Shown: piece after piece, positions 22,392 to 29,366 of the stretch
Position numbering within the stretch: the first letter of the stretch is position 1
Layout of the letters: each line of letters starts with the position of its first letter
Origin: Geosporobacter sp040797825
GTDB taxonomy: Bacteria; Bacillota; Clostridia; Peptostreptococcales; Thermotaleaceae
NCBI GenBank assembly: GCA_040797825.1
Contig: JBFNEZ010000028.1
Location: 1-29,408 of the forward strand
Direction of reading: 5' to 3'
DNA length: 29,408 nucleotides
Program-made: the position numbers and the translations under genes
The notes under the pieces: model-generated
Database searches by the model: none
What the model saw: the letters and a program-made list of their open reading frames with translations, nothing else
What the model was told of the DNA's origin: nothing

Positions 22392-23182
22392 TGAATATCT
22401 TTATCAGTACAAATTTATATTTACCCACTGAATTAGAAAAGATTTTTATACTGCTTGAAAGGATGGAAGATAAGGAGATCGGTATAGAACTTTTTCCAGA
22501 GTGGCATGACAATCAGTTTGGTGAGGCAATCAATAAAAACTTAGAAAAGCTGAAGGGGTATCCTTCTGCTCTCCACGGACCTTATTATCATACAGAACAT
22601 TCGAGGAAAAAAGGATGCGAAGAATACAAGACTGCAAAAGAATATTTTATAAAAACCCTTGAACTAGGAAAAGCGTTAAATAGTAAATATATTGTATTTC
22701 ACCATAATAACTGCCCTGTTGAAGCTGAGACGAGGGAGGAGATTATCAAAAACTCCGCAGAAAATCTACTGGAGCTAAACGACCTGGCAAAGGATTATCA
22801 GATAGAGATTGTGGTTGAAAATGCCGGTGTGCTTTCAAGAAAAAATATGCTCTTTGATGAAAACCAATTTATTGAAATAGCAAAAAGCATCGATAATAAA
22901 ATACTGGTAGATATTGGCCATGCTTTCGCCAATAACTGGAATTTAGATCGTGTCATGGCTGAATTGAAGGATAAAATTGTAGCCTATCATCTTCATAACA
23001 ATGACGGGGTACAAGACAACCACAATCGAATAAGAGACGGAAAGCTGAATATGGATGATTTCTTTGAAAGCTATAGAAAACATACACCCCATGCAGATTT
23101 AGTCATTGAATACAGTAAAAAATGTAAAGAAGATGTGGATGGTATTATAGAGGATATTGAAGAAATCATACAAGCATTGTAG
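22391..23182 (+). CDS. Sugar phosphate isomerase/epimerase-like TIM-barrel protein
   Basis: A 263-residue protein of the xylose-isomerase-like/AP-endonuclease-2 TIM-barrel superfamily. Probable metal-site residues lie at strand ends: H62 (L-H-G-P-Y), H104-H105 (V-F-H-H-N-N), E143 (V-E-N-A-G), D174 and H177 (V-D-I-G-H-A), H200 and H202 (Y-H-L-H-N-N-D-G), H211 and E240. Members isomerise or epimerise sugars and polyols, or cleave DNA; the operon position after a Ugp-like importer favours metabolism of the imported compound (inference). A GTG at 22388 is also in frame, but AAGGAG at 22377 fits ATG 22391 and a TGATG overlap with the ATPase gene. Last gene of the operon; no clear terminator follows. 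Confidence 0.8.
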   Translation: MNIFISTNLYLPTELEKIFILLERMEDKEIGIELFPEWHDNQFGEAINKNLEKLKGYPSALHGPYYHTEHSRKKGCEEYKTAKEYFIKTLELGKALNSKYIVFHHNNCPVEAETREEIIKNSAENLLELNDLAKDYQIEIVVENAGVLSRKNMLFDENQFIEIAKSIDNKILVDIGHAFANNWNLDRVMAELKDKIVAYHLHNNDGVQDNHNRIRDGKLNMDDFFESYRKHTPHADLVIEYSKKCKEDVDGIIEDIEEIIQAL

Positions 23183-23299
23183 ATAGTCAACTACAAAATA
23201 TAGGTGATGTGTCTACTTCAAAGAGTGATTTAAATAAACAATAAAGCAATTTTGTGATACCATAGAGTGTAGAATAAAATATTTAACAAATTATAAGGC

Positions 23300-23506
23300 G
23301 TGTCTATTAGAAAGGTTGTACAGAAAGTTTGTGTGAGACAAAATAAAGAAGCTTCAAAATGGGTTGAATGTGGCTTATGTGAAAAGCATTGTCCCCAAAA
23401 CATAGAAATACGTAAAATGCTGAAAGCGGTTATCCATACCTTTGCTGAATTGGTGAAGAGGCTTTGTTATAATAAAGAGAAAAGTAAAGAATCTACAAGA
23501 ACGTAA
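23300..23506 (+). pseudogene. C-terminal remnant of a 4Fe-4S aldo/keto reductase-type protein
   Basis: A short frame contains E-C-G-L-C-E-K-H-C-P-Q-N-I-E-I-R-K-M-L-K (residues 23-42), the ferredoxin-like tail of iron-sulfur aldo/keto reductases. The first ligand of the C-x2-C-x2-C-x3-C-P motif is Trp21 (TGG at 23360) instead of Cys, the usual catalytic barrel is absent, and the ~16 codons before it do not resemble the family. No ribosome site precedes the GTG at 23300. It is best read as a relic whose start lay further upstream and was deleted. The rest of 23183-23519 shows nothing more. Confidence 0.6.
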
Positions 23507-23519
23507 GGAATGATTGCCC

Positions 23520-25301
23520 ATGGGTTTAATGAGGATTGCTTTAAATGTACAAAATATTTCGGAGGCTATAGCCAGTGTAATCAAAGTAGATGTGACGGTT
23601 GTAGACAACCAATACAAAAGAGTTGCTGGAACGGGCTCTTATCGTGAAAGGGTAGGGGAAACTGTAAACGAAAACTCAGTATTTGGAGTGGCTCTCAGGA
23701 ATGGAGAAAGCTTTATTATAGAAAATGCTGGTCAGCATGATGTATGTTTACAATGTGCTGATGCGAAACATTGTGAAGAATATGCAGAGGTATGCTGTCC
23801 TATTAAGCTTGGTAAGGAAGTCATTGGTGTAATAGGACTCATTGCCTTTGAAGAAAATCAGAGAGATGAAATTCTTCATAATCAAAGGAACCTAATTAAA
23901 TTTCTTAATAAAATGGCAGATTTGATTTCTGCAAAGCTAGTAGAGCAAGACAATATTGATAAAATCAATCTGCTAGCAAAGGAATTAGAAGTTGTTTTAA
24001 ATTCTGTGGATAAGGGAATATTTGCTGTAGACAATCAAGGAAGAATACTGCAGCATAATGAGAATGCTTTGAAACTTTTTCAAATCTCTGAAGAGGAAGT
24101 TATTAATAAAAATATAAAGGATTTAATTGGAGAAAACCTCTTTAACGCTTTAGGTAAGGAAAAATACAAGGTGAAGAATAAAGAGTTTATCTATAAAAAT
24201 AATGGGTTGCACCTTCGAGGGGTTTTCGATACAAATGCAATACGGATTTATGATGAAAGTGTTGGCATTGTATTCGTTTTTAGTGAACTTTCAGATGTAC
24301 TCAATACAGTTAATGATATGACTACAGGAACAATTGCCACAGAGTTTGACGAAATAATTGGAGAGAGCCTTATTTTCAAAGAAGTCAAGCTGGAAGCAAA
24401 AAAATCCAGTCAATCTACTTCAACGATTTTGATTCAAGGAGAAAGTGGAACGGGAAAAGAGCTATTCGCAAGGGCTATTCATTTTCACAGTGACCGTGGA
24501 AAAGCTCCCTTTATTCCTATCAATTGTGCAGCTATTCCTGAGCAGCTGCTAGAAAGTGAGCTCTTTGGATATGAGGAAGGCGCCTTTACAGGAGCTAGGC
24601 GGGGAGGAAAAGCGGGAAAGTTTTTACTTGCAACAGGAGGGACTATATTTTTAGATGAGATTGGAGACATGCCCCTTCATTTACAGACCAAACTCTTAAG
24701 AGTTCTACAGGAACAAAAGATTGAGAAAATAGGAGGCAAGGAGCTTATTCCAATTGATGTGAGAGTGATTGCAGCTACCAATCAAGATTTAGAGAGGATG
24801 GTTTTGGAGGGAGAATTCCGACAAGATCTATTCTATAGAATCAATGTGATTCCTCTGCACATCCCCTCACTAAAAGAAAGAAAGGAAGATATCTTTATTT
24901 TGGTAGATTATTTGCTTAAAAAATGCAATCATAAGCTGCAAAAGCAAATTCAAGCAATAGAACCTCAAGTGTTAGATATTTTTATGAAGTATCATTGGCC
25001 TGGCAATGTGAGAGAACTGGAAAACACCATTGAATATGCTGTAAACATGTGTAATGGAAAGAGGATTATCACAGCCGATTTACCAAAGCGATTAATTGGC
25101 AGAGGAGGGTTATGCCATCCAAATAAGGAAGAGTCGATTGTTCCTATAAGAGAGCTGGAAAGAAGAGCAATAGAAAAAGCCATTACTTATTGTAATTGTA
25201 AAAACCAGAATACTGGGGATGCTGCTAGGGCCTTAGGGATTAGTCGGGCTACCCTCTATAGAAAAATTAAGGAATATGGAATTAAGATAGTCTCAGAATG
25301 A
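23520..25301 (+). CDS. Sigma-54-dependent transcriptional activator (CdsR-like)
   Basis: A 593-residue enhancer-binding protein. AAGGA (23505-23509) fits ATG 23520 better than the in-frame TTG at 23514. The N-terminal GAF-like sensor (1-140) carries a cysteine cluster C76, C79, C85, C92, C93. A PAS-like domain follows (about 158-265). The AAA+ domain has Walker A G-E-S-G-T-G-K-E (307-314), sigma-54 contact loop G-A-F-T-G-A (354-359), Walker B G-G-T-I-F-L-D-E (373-380) and F-R-Q-D-L-F-Y-R. A Fis-type helix-turn-helix closes the protein (A-A-R-A-L-G-I-S-R-A-T-L-Y-R-K-I). The next gene is an L-cysteine desulfidase with an exact sigma-54 promoter. In Clostridioides difficile a sigma-54 activator, CdsR, is known to control cdsB, so I infer the same role here. 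Confidence 0.93.
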   Translation: MGLMRIALNVQNISEAIASVIKVDVTVVDNQYKRVAGTGSYRERVGETVNENSVFGVALRNGESFIIENAGQHDVCLQCADAKHCEEYAEVCCPIKLGKEVIGVIGLIAFEENQRDEILHNQRNLIKFLNKMADLISAKLVEQDNIDKINLLAKELEVVLNSVDKGIFAVDNQGRILQHNENALKLFQISEEEVINKNIKDLIGENLFNALGKEKYKVKNKEFIYKNNGLHLRGVFDTNAIRIYDESVGIVFVFSELSDVLNTVNDMTTGTIATEFDEIIGESLIFKEVKLEAKKSSQSTSTILIQGESGTGKELFARAIHFHSDRGKAPFIPINCAAIPEQLLESELFGYEEGAFTGARRGGKAGKFLLATGGTIFLDEIGDMPLHLQTKLLRVLQEQKIEKIGGKELIPIDVRVIAATNQDLERMVLEGEFRQDLFYRINVIPLHIPSLKERKEDIFILVDYLLKKCNHKLQKQIQAIEPQVLDIFMKYHWPGNVRELENTIEYAVNMCNGKRIITADLPKRLIGRGGLCHPNKEESIVPIRELERRAIEKAITYCNCKNQNTGDAARALGISRATLYRKIKEYGIKIVSE

Positions 25302-25330
25302 TACGATTTCTCATTTTGAGACTATTTTTT
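25287..25330 (+). terminator. Rho-independent terminator overlapping the activator's stop codon
   Basis: The arms 25287-25301 and 25311-25325 pair over 15 bp with one G.U, loop TACGATTTC, followed by TTTTTT. The TGA stop (25299-25301) lies inside the left arm. It separates the activator transcript from the sigma-54-driven downstream gene. Confidence 0.85.
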
Positions 25331-25393
25331 AAGGATTTTTCTCATATTGATACAAACTCAAATTTGGATGAAGAAAAATAAGGACTTACTTAA

Positions 25394-25409
25394 TGGCATG
25401 GTTTTTGCA
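25394..25409 (+). promoter_or_regulatory. Sigma-54 promoter (-24/-12) of the cysteine desulfidase gene
   Basis: TGGCATGGTTTTTGCA fits the sigma-54 consensus TGGCACG-N4-TTGCA, with the GG (25395-25396) and GC (25407-25408) pairs exactly 12 bp apart. Initiation is expected near 25420. It lies 43 bp before the ATG at 25452 and downstream of a gene for a sigma-54 activator. Confidence 0.88.
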
Positions 25410-25441
25410 TTTTCATTCTTATTATAATAAGAATGAAAATG
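25408..25441. promoter_or_regulatory. 34-bp perfect palindrome across the sigma-54 start site
   Basis: The left half CATTTTCATTCTTATTA (25408-25424) and right half TAATAAGAATGAAAATG (25425-25441) are exact reverse complements with no loop. It begins in the -12 element and ends at the GGGGGAG ribosome site, with its centre about 4 bp from the expected +1. A transcript from +1 contains only about half, so it is better explained as a protein-binding DNA site than as an RNA hairpin. Confidence 0.75.
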
Positions 25442-25451
25442 GGGGAGATAT

Positions 25452-26735
25452 ATGAAGCTAGAAGATTTGATTATTAAAATCCTGAGGAAAGAAGTAGTGC
25501 CTGCAATAGGGTGTACAGAGCCAGTAGCTGTGGCCTTAGCCTGTGCAAAGGCAAAGGAACTGATAAATGAGAGCGGAATAACTGCTATGGAAGTATTTGT
25601 AAGCCCCAATATTTACAAGAATGGATTGGCAGTAGGTGTACCTCCTACCGATGAAGTAGGGCTCTATATTGCAGCGGCTTTGGGATATATAGGAGGAAAA
25701 AGTGAAAAGGGCCTCCAGGTATTAGAGGATATCAAAAAAGAGGAAATAGACTTGGCTAAAGAATTGGTGAAGTCTGGAAAGGTATTACTAAATATACAAG
25801 ATACAACAGAAAAAGTATACATTGAAACAAGGCTTCACTCAGAAAATTCTACGGCTAAAGTCATTATAAAAGGGAGACACGATCAATTTGTCTACTTAGA
25901 AAATCAGGGACAGGTTATGGAAGAACGCTTGGATGAAAGCAGAGAGATTTTAGAGACTGAAAACCTGCTATATCATATTAAAATAAGAAAAATTATTGAG
26001 GCTATAGAGAAAATACCCTATTCATCTATTGCTTTTATGCTGGATGGACTAGCCATGAATGAAAAGGTGGCCATGGCAGGGTTGCAGGAAAAGGTTGGAA
26101 TGGGGGTAGGATATAGCTTTTTACAAAATATCAGAAAGGGCATTCTATGCGACGATTTGATGAATCATGCTAAAATGCTTACCGCTGCTGCCTCCGATGT
26201 ACGAATGTCTGGTTTGAAAATCCCTGTAATGAGCAGCAACGGCAGTGGAAATAATGGACTGACTGCTATATTGCCCATAGCAGCCTATCGCAGGAAATTT
26301 GATGTTTCTGATGAAAGGCTGGCTAGAGCCTTAGCAATGAGCCATATTATTAATAGCTATATAAAAAATTATATTGGCAGATTATCGGTGCTTTGCGGCT
26401 GTGGTGTTGCTGCTGGAACGGGAGCAGGAGTAGCCATAGCTTGGCTGATGGGTGGAACAATCCATCAGATAGAAGGGGTTATAAAAAATATTTTGGGAGA
26501 TATTAGTGGAATGATTTGTGACGGAGCTAAAGTGGGCTGTGCTTTAAAACTATCCACCTCTACTTCTTCAGCTATTCAGGCCGCACTGCTGGCCATAGAT
26601 AATTATGTTATTCCTGCTGGAAATGGAATCATTGCTGAAACCGTAGAGGATACCATAAAAAATTTAAAAGTATTATCTAGTGAAGGCATGACTAGAACAG
26701 ATGCGGTTATCCTCAATGTAATGCGGCGTCAGTAA
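25452..26735 (+). CDS. cdsB: L-cysteine desulfidase (CdsB / UPF0597 family)
   Basis: A 427-residue iron-sulfur enzyme of the UPF0597/serine-dehydratase-alpha-like family. It splits L-cysteine into pyruvate, ammonia and sulfide using a [4Fe-4S] cluster rather than PLP. Family marks: G-C-T-E-P (C21), S-N-G-S-G-N-N-G (262-269), L-C-G-C-G-V-A-A-G-T-G-A-G (C315, C317), and M-I-C-D-G-A-K-V-G-C-A-L-K (C356, C363). C21 plus one Cys from each of the later pairs match the expected cluster ligands. Length is normal. ATG start with GGGGGAG 4 nt upstream. Control by the upstream sigma-54 activator is inferred from the -24/-12 promoter. The gene is monocistronic, followed by a strong hairpin. Confidence 0.92.
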   Translation: MKLEDLIIKILRKEVVPAIGCTEPVAVALACAKAKELINESGITAMEVFVSPNIYKNGLAVGVPPTDEVGLYIAAALGYIGGKSEKGLQVLEDIKKEEIDLAKELVKSGKVLLNIQDTTEKVYIETRLHSENSTAKVIIKGRHDQFVYLENQGQVMEERLDESREILETENLLYHIKIRKIIEAIEKIPYSSIAFMLDGLAMNEKVAMAGLQEKVGMGVGYSFLQNIRKGILCDDLMNHAKMLTAAASDVRMSGLKIPVMSSNGSGNNGLTAILPIAAYRRKFDVSDERLARALAMSHIINSYIKNYIGRLSVLCGCGVAAGTGAGVAIAWLMGGTIHQIEGVIKNILGDISGMICDGAKVGCALKLSTSTSSAIQAALLAIDNYVIPAGNGIIAETVEDTIKNLKVLSSEGMTRTDAVILNVMRRQ

Positions 26736-26754
26736 AAGGGTTGGATAGAAAGTC

Positions 26755-26790
26755 ATAAGAGCCATACTGGAAAGCCAGCATGGCTCTTAT
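26755..26790 (+). terminator. Strong hairpin after cdsB
   Basis: ATAAGAGCCAT (26755-26765) pairs with ATGGCTCTTAT (26780-26790) and CTGG with CCAG inside, around an AAAG loop. There is no good U tract, so it may be a 3'-protective hairpin; a second inverted repeat (ATTGAAAAA/TTTTTCAAT, 26805-26842) follows and may assist termination. Confidence 0.6.
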
Positions 26791-26849
26791 AGTATCTGAG
26801 AATGATTGAAAAAACAGCTTCAGACTCAACTGATTTTTCAATGAAGGTA

Positions 26850-26878
26850 AGGACAATATTAAAAATAGCTTGTATAAT
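26850..26878 (+). promoter_or_regulatory. Probable sigma-A promoter of the GntR gene
   Basis: Consensus -10 TATAAT (26873-26878), 17-bp spacer, weak -35 AGGACA (26850-26855). About 70 nt before the ATG at 26955. No TNGTNNNACNA site was seen around it. Confidence 0.5.
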
Positions 26879-26954
26879 AGGAATATACATTTAAAATAGT
26901 GGATTTACTACTGACAGAATATAATCCTGGCGGATAGAAAGAGGTAATGTTTGT

Positions 26955-27677
26955 ATGTTTACACCAATAAAAAACAAAAAGGTATATGAGCAGGTAATAG
27001 AGCAGATTCAGGATATGATTATGGAAGGAAAGTTAAAAAAAGGTGACAAGCTGTTATCGGAAAGAGAGCTTGCAGAGCAGCTGCAAGTCAGCCGTCCCTC
27101 CATCCGAGAGGCTCTGAGAGCCTTAGAAATTATCGGACTGATTGAAACAAGACAGGGGGAAGGCAATTTTATCAGCGGCAGTGTTGAGAACAGTTTTTTC
27201 CAGCCTTTATCTGTACTATTTATGCTGAACAATGGTAGACCGAAAGACATACTGGAGTTAAGGGTAATTATAGAAGTGCAGATTGCTGCCCTTGCTGCGA
27301 AGCGGATGACCGATGAACATAAAGCGGAATTAGAAGATTTGATGTCTAAGCTTTGGGAGGCCGAAACGGAAGAAGAAAGTGCCAAAATTGACAAAGAGCT
27401 TCACTATAAGATTGCCAGGATCACGGAGAATTATTTGTTGATAAGCCTTTTACAGGCTATTTCTTCATTGATGGAGTCTTTTATTGGCAACGCTCGAATC
27501 ATGATTCTAAAGAATACGGAATCAAAAAATCTGCTCACAGAGCAGCACCAGAGGATATGCCGTGCGTTGATCGCAGAAGATTCCCAGGAGGCTGAAAATG
27601 CCATGCGAGATCATCTGGAAAGTATTAACAATATCATCAAATATTTAGAGTACGGAAAGCACCTACCTAGCTTGTAG
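26955..27677 (+). CDS. GntR-family (FadR/FCD subfamily) regulator, likely of lactate utilisation (LctA/LldR-like)
   Basis: A 240-residue repressor-type protein. The winged helix occupies residues 5-75: L-L-S-E-R-E-L-A-E-Q-L-Q-V-S-R-P-S-I-R-E-A-L-R-A-L, then I-E-T-R-Q-G-E-G-N-F-I. The all-helical FCD ligand domain (about 95-230) has the usual metal/ligand residues: L-R-V-I-I-E near the start, D-K-E-L-H-Y-K-I-A (H near 149), Q-H-Q-R-I-C (H near 198) and D-H-L-E-S-I (H near 219). FadR-type proteins bind T-N-G-T-N3-A-C-N-A sites and often sense organic acids. The next gene is a lactate permease whose promoter contains such a site, so I infer lactate-responsive control. Start ATG with GAGGT about 9 nt upstream. 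Confidence 0.9.
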   Translation: MFTPIKNKKVYEQVIEQIQDMIMEGKLKKGDKLLSERELAEQLQVSRPSIREALRALEIIGLIETRQGEGNFISGSVENSFFQPLSVLFMLNNGRPKDILELRVIIEVQIAALAAKRMTDEHKAELEDLMSKLWEAETEEESAKIDKELHYKIARITENYLLISLLQAISSLMESFIGNARIMILKNTESKNLLTEQHQRICRALIAEDSQEAENAMRDHLESINNIIKYLEYGKHLPSL

Positions 27678-27687
27678 GTGTTTTTTT
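27660..27687 (+). terminator. Rho-independent terminator of the GntR gene
   Basis: CACCTAC (27660-27666), 7-nt loop, GTAGGTG (27674-27680), then seven T. The TAG stop (27675-27677) is inside the right arm. Confidence 0.88.
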
Positions 27688-27706
27688 GTTAAAAAAAAGA
27701 TTATAG

Positions 27707-27735
27707 TTGAACAATTCAGAAAACCGATGTAAAAT
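27707..27735 (+). promoter_or_regulatory. Sigma-A promoter of the lactate permease operon
   Basis: TTGAAC (27707-27712), 17-bp spacer, TAAAAT (27730-27735). The expected start near 27742 falls inside the palindromic operator that follows. Confidence 0.65.
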
Positions 27736-27771
27736 ATTGGTAAGGTGGTAAGACCATATTACCAATATTTT
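27731..27771. promoter_or_regulatory. Concentric palindromic operator for the GntR regulator
   Basis: Centred on 27751, the inner site TGGT-AAG-ACCA (27746-27756) exactly fits the FadR-subfamily consensus TNGTNNNACNA. Outer arms AAAATATTGGTAA (27731-27743) and TTACCAATATTTT (27759-27771) are perfect reverse complements about the same centre; only two base pairs between inner and outer arms fail. It overlaps the -10 and start site of the permease promoter, the classic position for repression. Confidence 0.8.
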
Positions 27772-27784
27772 AAGGGGGGATAAA

Positions 27785-29302
27785 ATGAGTGTGTATTTGT
27801 TGTTTGCAGTTGCATTAATCCCAATTGTATGGTTGATGGTATCCTTAGGAATTCTAAAGTTGCCAGCCCATATAACCTGTAGTATGACAACATTGGCTAC
27901 GCTGATCTTGGCAGTATTTGTATGGAAAATGCCATTTTTATCAGCAATTTCTGCAACTATTGAAGGTGTGGCTGTTGGCCTATGGCCCATTATGATTGTA
28001 ATCATTGCAGCAATTTTCACCTATAATCTGGCACTACATACAAAAAGCATGGATACGATCAAAAAAATGTTATCGGGTATCACTACCGATGACAGAATCC
28101 AGGTGCTTATACTGGCCTGGGGATTTGGAGGATTTCTTGAGGCTGTAGCAGGCTACGGGACGGCGGTAGCTATTCCCGCAAGCATATTGGCATCATTAGG
28201 TTTTGACCCGCTTTTTGCCGCCGTAATATGCTTGATTGCCAATACTGTTCCAACAGCCTTTGGAGCAGTAGGCATACCCGTAACAACTTTAGCTAAAGTA
28301 ACTGGTCTGGATGTGGCATCCTTAAGCTATGCCATAGGAATACAACTGGCTGTATTCATTGTGATTATTCCATTCATTTTGGTCATCATGACAAGAAAAA
28401 GTATTAAAGGGCTAAAAGGCGTTCTTGGGATAACCTTTGCCTCTGGATTGGCTTTTGCCATTCCCCAAGTATTGGTTGCCAGATTTCTTGGAGCAGAGCT
28501 TCCTGCTCTATTGGGAAGTATATGCAGTATGGCTGTAACTATTTTCTTAGCCAAAGGAAGAAATCAAAAAGAAGGGGATCTAACAAAAGAAGTTATTACA
28601 ATAAAGGAAGGATTCTTGGCCTGGCTGCCCTATATGTTGATTTTTTTCTTTATCATTTTGACCAGTCCGCTTTTCCCAGGAATACAAAGTTTGCTTGGAA
28701 ACATTGAAACCCAGGTTGTTTTCTATCAAGGGGAAGGGGCAAAGGCAACTTCTTTCAATTGGATTGCTACACCTGGTGCCCTGATTATCCTAGCGACTTT
28801 TTTAGGCGGCTGGATACAAGGGGCAAAAACAGAAGAGATTATCAAAATACTTTTAAGTACATTTAAACAACTGACTAAATCAACGATCACCGTAGTATCT
28901 ATCGTTTCTATGGCAAAAATCATGGGTTATAGCGGAATGATTACTTCACTTGCCATTGTTCTTGTAGAAGTCACAGGCAAAAACTTTGCTTTAATTTCTC
29001 CAGTCATCGGGATGTTGGGCACCTTTGTAACAGGAAGTGATACGTCATCCAATATATTATTTGGAGCGCTGCAAAAAGAGGTGGCTGCATCCATTGGAGT
29101 GAATCCCTACTGGCTGGCAGCAGCAAATACTTCTGGTGCCACAGCTGGGAAAATGATTTCCCCTCAAAGTATTGCCGTTGCTACGTCAGCCACAGGATTA
29201 GTGGGTTCAGAAGGAAGGATTTTTAATAGTACGATAAAATTCTGTTTGGTTTATGTGGTTGTATTGGGTGTGATGGTTTATGCAGGAAGTTTAATGATAT
29301 AG
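27785..29302 (+). CDS. lctP: L-lactate permease (LctP family)
   Basis: A 505-residue membrane protein with about 12-14 helices. LctP-family marks are W-G-F-G-G-F-L-E-A-V-A-G-Y-G-T-A-V-A (about 112-129), A-N-T-V-P-T-A-F-G-A-V-G-I-P-V-T-T-L, G-T-F-V-T-G-S-D-T-S-S-N-I-L-F-G, and A-N-T-S-G-A-T-A-G-K-M-I-S-P-Q-S-I-A near the end. It imports lactate (or glycolate) by proton symport. ATG start with AAGGGGGG 6 nt upstream. Only 64 bp without a terminator separate it from an EtfB-like start, so it is likely part of a lactate oxidation operon. Confidence 0.95.
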   Translation: MSVYLLFAVALIPIVWLMVSLGILKLPAHITCSMTTLATLILAVFVWKMPFLSAISATIEGVAVGLWPIMIVIIAAIFTYNLALHTKSMDTIKKMLSGITTDDRIQVLILAWGFGGFLEAVAGYGTAVAIPASILASLGFDPLFAAVICLIANTVPTAFGAVGIPVTTLAKVTGLDVASLSYAIGIQLAVFIVIIPFILVIMTRKSIKGLKGVLGITFASGLAFAIPQVLVARFLGAELPALLGSICSMAVTIFLAKGRNQKEGDLTKEVITIKEGFLAWLPYMLIFFFIILTSPLFPGIQSLLGNIETQVVFYQGEGAKATSFNWIATPGALIILATFLGGWIQGAKTEEIIKILLSTFKQLTKSTITVVSIVSMAKIMGYSGMITSLAIVLVEVTGKNFALISPVIGMLGTFVTGSDTSSNILFGALQKEVAASIGVNPYWLAAANTSGATAGKMISPQSIAVATSATGLVGSEGRIFNSTIKFCLVYVVVLGVMVYAGSLMI

Positions 29303-29366
29303 CTGATTAGAAAAAAATATACCATATTTATAAGTGACAAGAGCAATTCAACAAGGAGGTTTAAAG

